From Streptomyces sp. NBC_00569 (GTDB lineage Bacteria; Actinomycetota; Actinomycetes; Streptomycetales; Streptomycetaceae), in NCBI RefSeq assembly GCF_036345255.1, contig NZ_CP107783.1:868001-932000 (forward strand): a stretch of DNA of 64,000 nt, in the 5' to 3' direction. The first letter of the stretch is position 1, and every line of letters begins with the position of its first letter. The notes below the pieces were generated by a model. That model worked only from the letters and a program-made list of their open reading frames with translations, was not told the DNA's origin and made no database searches. Positions 61,677 through 64,000 of this stretch are shown here, piece by piece. The position numbers and the translations under genes are program-made.

Positions 61677-62282
61677 CTAGGCGGGGGCCGGCCGCCATGT
61701 CGGCGAGCGGCCCAGGACTGCGACGATCTCGTCCAGCCGGGATTCGTGGTCGGCCGTGACCGCCGGCGCGAAGGCCGCACCCGGGCCGCGGCGCGCCTCC
61801 CCTCCGGGCACCGCCCGCGCCACGGCGAGTGCCGCGTCGAGGAGTTCGGGGTCGAACGTCACCGTGTGCCCCAGCGTCCGCGCCACGTCCCAGGAGTGCA
61901 CGACGTAGTCGATGAAGTGGAAGCTGACGGCCTGTGCTCCCGGGAACGGTCCGCCGTCGCGGATCTCCGGGAGGGGGAACGCCCGCTCCGTCACCCCGTC
62001 TGCGGCGAAGGCCTCAAGGACGTGCCGGGCGGCCTCGCGGTACGTCCCGACGGGGTCGTCGCCGAGTGGGCGCGGCCGCCACACCGCGATGTCCCCCTCG
62101 CCGCGCGAGGCCGCCGCGAATCCGTGGTGCTGCGCGGTCATGTGGCCGAGGAGCTCACGCAGCGTCCACCCGGCGCACGGCGTCGGCCTGGTCAGGTCCC
62201 CTGCCGTCGCCCGCGCCACCACGTCGACGCTCGCACGCACCGCTTCCGCGTCGAGCGCGACCAGATCCTTATTCGTAGGCAT
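61677..62282 (-). CDS. TIGR03086-family metal-binding protein (mycothiol-dependent maleylpyruvate-isomerase-like)
   Basis: A 201-residue protein of the DinB/mycothiol-isomerase fold. Landmarks are RPTPCAGWTLRELLGHMTAQ, which provides the first metal-binding His, and SFHFIDYVVHSWDVARTLGH with the others. TIGR03086 proteins are common in actinomycetes but their reaction is mostly unknown. It is divergent from a MarR regulator with 54 bp between, a likely regulator-target pair. Confidence 0.87.
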   Translation of the reverse strand: MPTNKDLVALDAEAVRASVDVVARATAGDLTRPTPCAGWTLRELLGHMTAQHHGFAAASRGEGDIAVWRPRPLGDDPVGTYREAARHVLEAFAADGVTERAFPLPEIRDGGPFPGAQAVSFHFIDYVVHSWDVARTLGHTVTFDPELLDAALAVARAVPGGEARRGPGAAFAPAVTADHESRLDEIVAVLGRSPTWRPAPA

Positions 62283-62287
62283 GTGCT

Positions 62288-62326
62288 TATCATCAGCCTG
62301 CGCCTATCACATGTCAACGTCTATCA
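62288..62326. promoter_or_regulatory. Three TATCA boxes at 17-bp spacing
   Basis: TATCA occurs at 62288, 62305 and 62322, with the first and third extended to TATCATC. The last could double as the -10 of a leaderless MarR transcript, 10 bp before the ATG. Candidate MarR binding region. Confidence 0.4.
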
Positions 62327-62336
62327 TCGGCGCGTG

Positions 62337-62771
62337 ATGGCCAAGAACGGCGGACGCCGCGACCTCGCCGCGATGCTGCAGCCCCTGATGCGGTCCCTCA
62401 TCGCCGCCGAGCTGCCGGTGCTCGCGTCGCACGGGATCTCGATGTGGGGATACGTCGTCCTCAGCGCCCTGGACGACGGCCCCGTCCGCACCCAGGCCGC
62501 GCTCGCGACGGCGATCGGCGCCGACAAGACCCGGATCATCTCCACGCTGGACACGCTGCAGGAGTCCGGTCTGATCTCCCGCACCCCGGACCCGCACGAC
62601 CGCCGGGTCCGGCTCCTCTCCATCACCGACGACGGGCGGCGCGTGCGCCGGTCCGCGCAGACCGACATCCACGCGCACGAGGACCGCCTCCTGGCCCGGC
62701 TCCCCGCGGCCGACCGCCGGGTCTTCCTCGACGCGGTCCACACCCTCACCCCGGATGCGGACGCGCCCTAG
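62337..62771 (+). CDS. MarR-family transcriptional regulator
   Basis: A 144-residue regulator. Helix 2-3 is SMWGYVVLSALDDGPVRTQA, the recognition helix ALATAIGADKTRIISTLDTL, and the wing LISRTPDPHDRRVRLLSITD with the family D-x-R-x-x-x-L core. The ATG at 62337 or the GTG at 62334 may start it; there is no ribosome site, consistent with a leaderless mRNA. Divergent from the TIGR03086 gene and overlapping the convergent hydrolase by 4 bp. Confidence 0.9.
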   Translation: MAKNGGRRDLAAMLQPLMRSLIAAELPVLASHGISMWGYVVLSALDDGPVRTQAALATAIGADKTRIISTLDTLQESGLISRTPDPHDRRVRLLSITDDGRRVRRSAQTDIHAHEDRLLARLPAADRRVFLDAVHTLTPDADAP

Positions 62772-64000
62772 TCGGCATCAGCCCCCAGGTGTCCGAGAAC
62801 CGAGCGCACCGCCCGGTCCACCGCGTCACGTGACGCGTCGGTGGGGTCGATCGTCTCGAATCCGTGGTGTCCGAGCGGCACGTCGATCACCTCGAGGGCG
62901 GCGCCGCAGTCCTCGGCCGCGGATACGAACTCCTCGACCGTCACCGCGATTTCGGGGCGTTCGAGCCCCACGCGCGTCAGCACGATCGGCAGCCGCCCCG
63001 CACCGCGCACCGCCGTCGCCGGGCGGAACCGGGTGTCGGCGAGCCCCCAGCCCGGCAGCGGCGCGAGAATCGGGTACGAGGCCGCCACACACCGCAGCCA
63101 GGACGGCGGCGCCGCGAGCCAGTCGGCCGCGAGAAGCCCGCCGGCGGAGACGAACCACAACGCGACTCGCCCTCCGTCCACCCGTGGATCGGCCCGTACG
63201 AGCTCGATCGCCCCGGCGATGTCCTCGGCGGCCCGCCCGTACGCGGTCAGCTCGTGGAGCCGGTGGTCCACGGTCACGCCGACGGCTCCCAGGTTCGCCA
63301 CGTACTGCGCATAGCCCACGAAGGCGGGCCAGTCGCGCGGTGTCGGACGGGTACCGGCCGGCACCGGTCCGCCGTGGACGAACACCACGGCCGGCCGGGG
63401 ACCGTCGGCGTCGGGCAGATGCAGGTCGACGCGACCGGTCCGCTCCCGGGGCCGCTCCTCGACGTCCATGAGGAACGGCCGGAGATGCGCGGGCCGCTCG
63501 CGCACGGTGGCCACCCGGTGCCCCTTCCCCGCGGCGGCCCTGAGCAGGACGTCCACGAGCTCACGCGGAGCGGAGAGCATCGGCCAGTGCCCGGTGTCGA
63601 GTTCGAAGAGGGTGACGCCCAGCTCGGCGAGCGCCCGGGACGCGGGATCACCCAAGGCCGCCATCGCCTCGACCACGGCGATGCTCGACCCGTTGGCCGT
63701 GCACAGGACGCCGGTCGTCGGCAGTCCGGCGGCCGCGCCGGACAGCCGCAGCGGCTGCGTGAGCGTGGGCAGGGGCTGAGGAGCGGCCAGCTCGGTCAGC
63801 CGCGCCAGGGCCTCGCCCGGGAGGCCGGCGACGCTGCCCCAGCGCTGCCACTCCTCCCCCGTCGGCGCGGGCAGCGTCCCGGCGCTGTTCTCCTGGGCCA
63901 GGCTCCGCACGCGCTCGCGGACCGTCTGGTCGGGCACCAGCTCGAGAGCCGGGTCGCCGTCCTCGGGGATGCCGACATCTACGTGGACGATCCTGGAGAT
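62768..64000 (-). CDS. Fusion of two alpha/beta hydrolase domains (5' end outside window)
   Basis: At least 410 residues. The frame is open to the right edge, so the N-terminus is missing. The first visible part (about 135 residues) is the C-terminal half of an alpha/beta hydrolase, with the strand SRIVHVDVGIPEDGDPALEL, a cap, PTTGVLCTANGSS and a catalytic His in LDTGHWPMLSAP. A second hydrolase domain follows: the HGGP oxyanion motif in AVVFVHGGPVPAG, VTVDHRLHELTAYGRAAEDI, a nucleophile-elbow candidate WFVSAGGLLAADW, and His in PLGHHGFETID. A GTG at 63937 could give a shorter protein but would cut the first domain. Confidence 0.8.
   Translation of the reverse strand: MSRIVHVDVGIPEDGDPALELVPDQTVRERVRSLAQENSAGTLPAPTGEEWQRWGSVAGLPGEALARLTELAAPQPLPTLTQPLRLSGAAAGLPTTGVLCTANGSSIAVVEAMAALGDPASRALAELGVTLFELDTGHWPMLSAPRELVDVLLRAAAGKGHRVATVRERPAHLRPFLMDVEERPRERTGRVDLHLPDADGPRPAVVFVHGGPVPAGTRPTPRDWPAFVGYAQYVANLGAVGVTVDHRLHELTAYGRAAEDIAGAIELVRADPRVDGGRVALWFVSAGGLLAADWLAAPPSWLRCVAASYPILAPLPGWGLADTRFRPATAVRGAGRLPIVLTRVGLERPEIAVTVEEFVSAAEDCGAALEVIDVPLGHHGFETIDPTDASRDAVDRAVRSVLGHLGADAD

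Overview
The window is high-GC actinobacterial chromosome, almost certainly from a Streptomyces or a close relative. The signs are strong third-position G/C bias throughout, frequent GTG starts and one TTG start, many 4-bp translational overlaps, and gene families typical of that genus (MmyB-type XRE regulators, a PAS/SpoIIE phosphatase, a secreted cholesterol oxidase, a Pls/PosA-type synthetase, TIGR03086 proteins). I see no rRNA, tRNA, CRISPR array or prophage. About 61 genes or gene remnants fill the window; most are short transcription units, many divergent from a local regulator.

Left part (1-16 kb). A flavodoxin-like reductase (cut by the edge) faces an XRE regulator. Next come folD, a MocR (YczR-type) regulator with a small downstream gene and the divergent membrane protein YczE. 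A TnpB-only IS200/IS605-type element (about 5.01-6.44 kb) with matching 8-bp-stem end hairpins sits against the 3' remnant of an Imm49-type immunity gene. It is followed by a tautomerase/LysR pair, a TetR/amidohydrolase pair, a methyltransferase plus membrane protein, a quinone-oxidoreductase-like MDR protein and a second-copy-type EF-G.

Middle (16-32 kb). DUF2000/AraC, a VioD-like flavin monooxygenase, a PAS-SpoIIE phosphatase, a MarR regulator, a P-loop kinase-like protein, an orphan ABC ATPase, an MMPL remnant and a threonine-dehydratase-like enzyme lead to a tightly coupled three-gene module. That module is a response regulator fused to a thioredoxin-reductase-like flavoprotein lacking the CxxC pair, a cyclic-nucleotide-binding histidine kinase, and a UBP-type zinc-finger protein. 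Small metabolic genes and a Tat-exported cholesterol oxidase follow.

Centre (32.6-39.4 kb). The most striking locus is a 1,356-residue single-module Pls/PosA-type membrane synthetase. Its specificity residues, extracted by eye against PheA, read D-A-E-S-I-G-T-V-V-K, close to the bacitracin lysine code. It is followed on the same strand by an M1 aminopeptidase and an epoxide-hydrolase-family protein. This resembles the epsilon-poly-lysine pls/pld arrangement and predicts a poly(cationic amino acid) system.

Right part (39-64 kb). A YciO-type protein, MFS and LysE transporters, methyltransferases, an FG-GAP lipoprotein gene with three apparent frameshifts, a DHA2 drug exporter with a clear operator, an ABC-F protein with a long leader, and several hydrolases and VOC/DHFR-like enzymes precede a five-gene operon. 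That operon joins a CocE/NonD hydrolase to a complete OpuC-type quaternary-amine ABC importer, behind a 28-bp palindrome. A TIGR03086 protein, a MarR regulator and a two-domain alpha/beta-hydrolase fusion (cut by the right edge) end the window. All family assignments are from reading the sequence; no searches were run.
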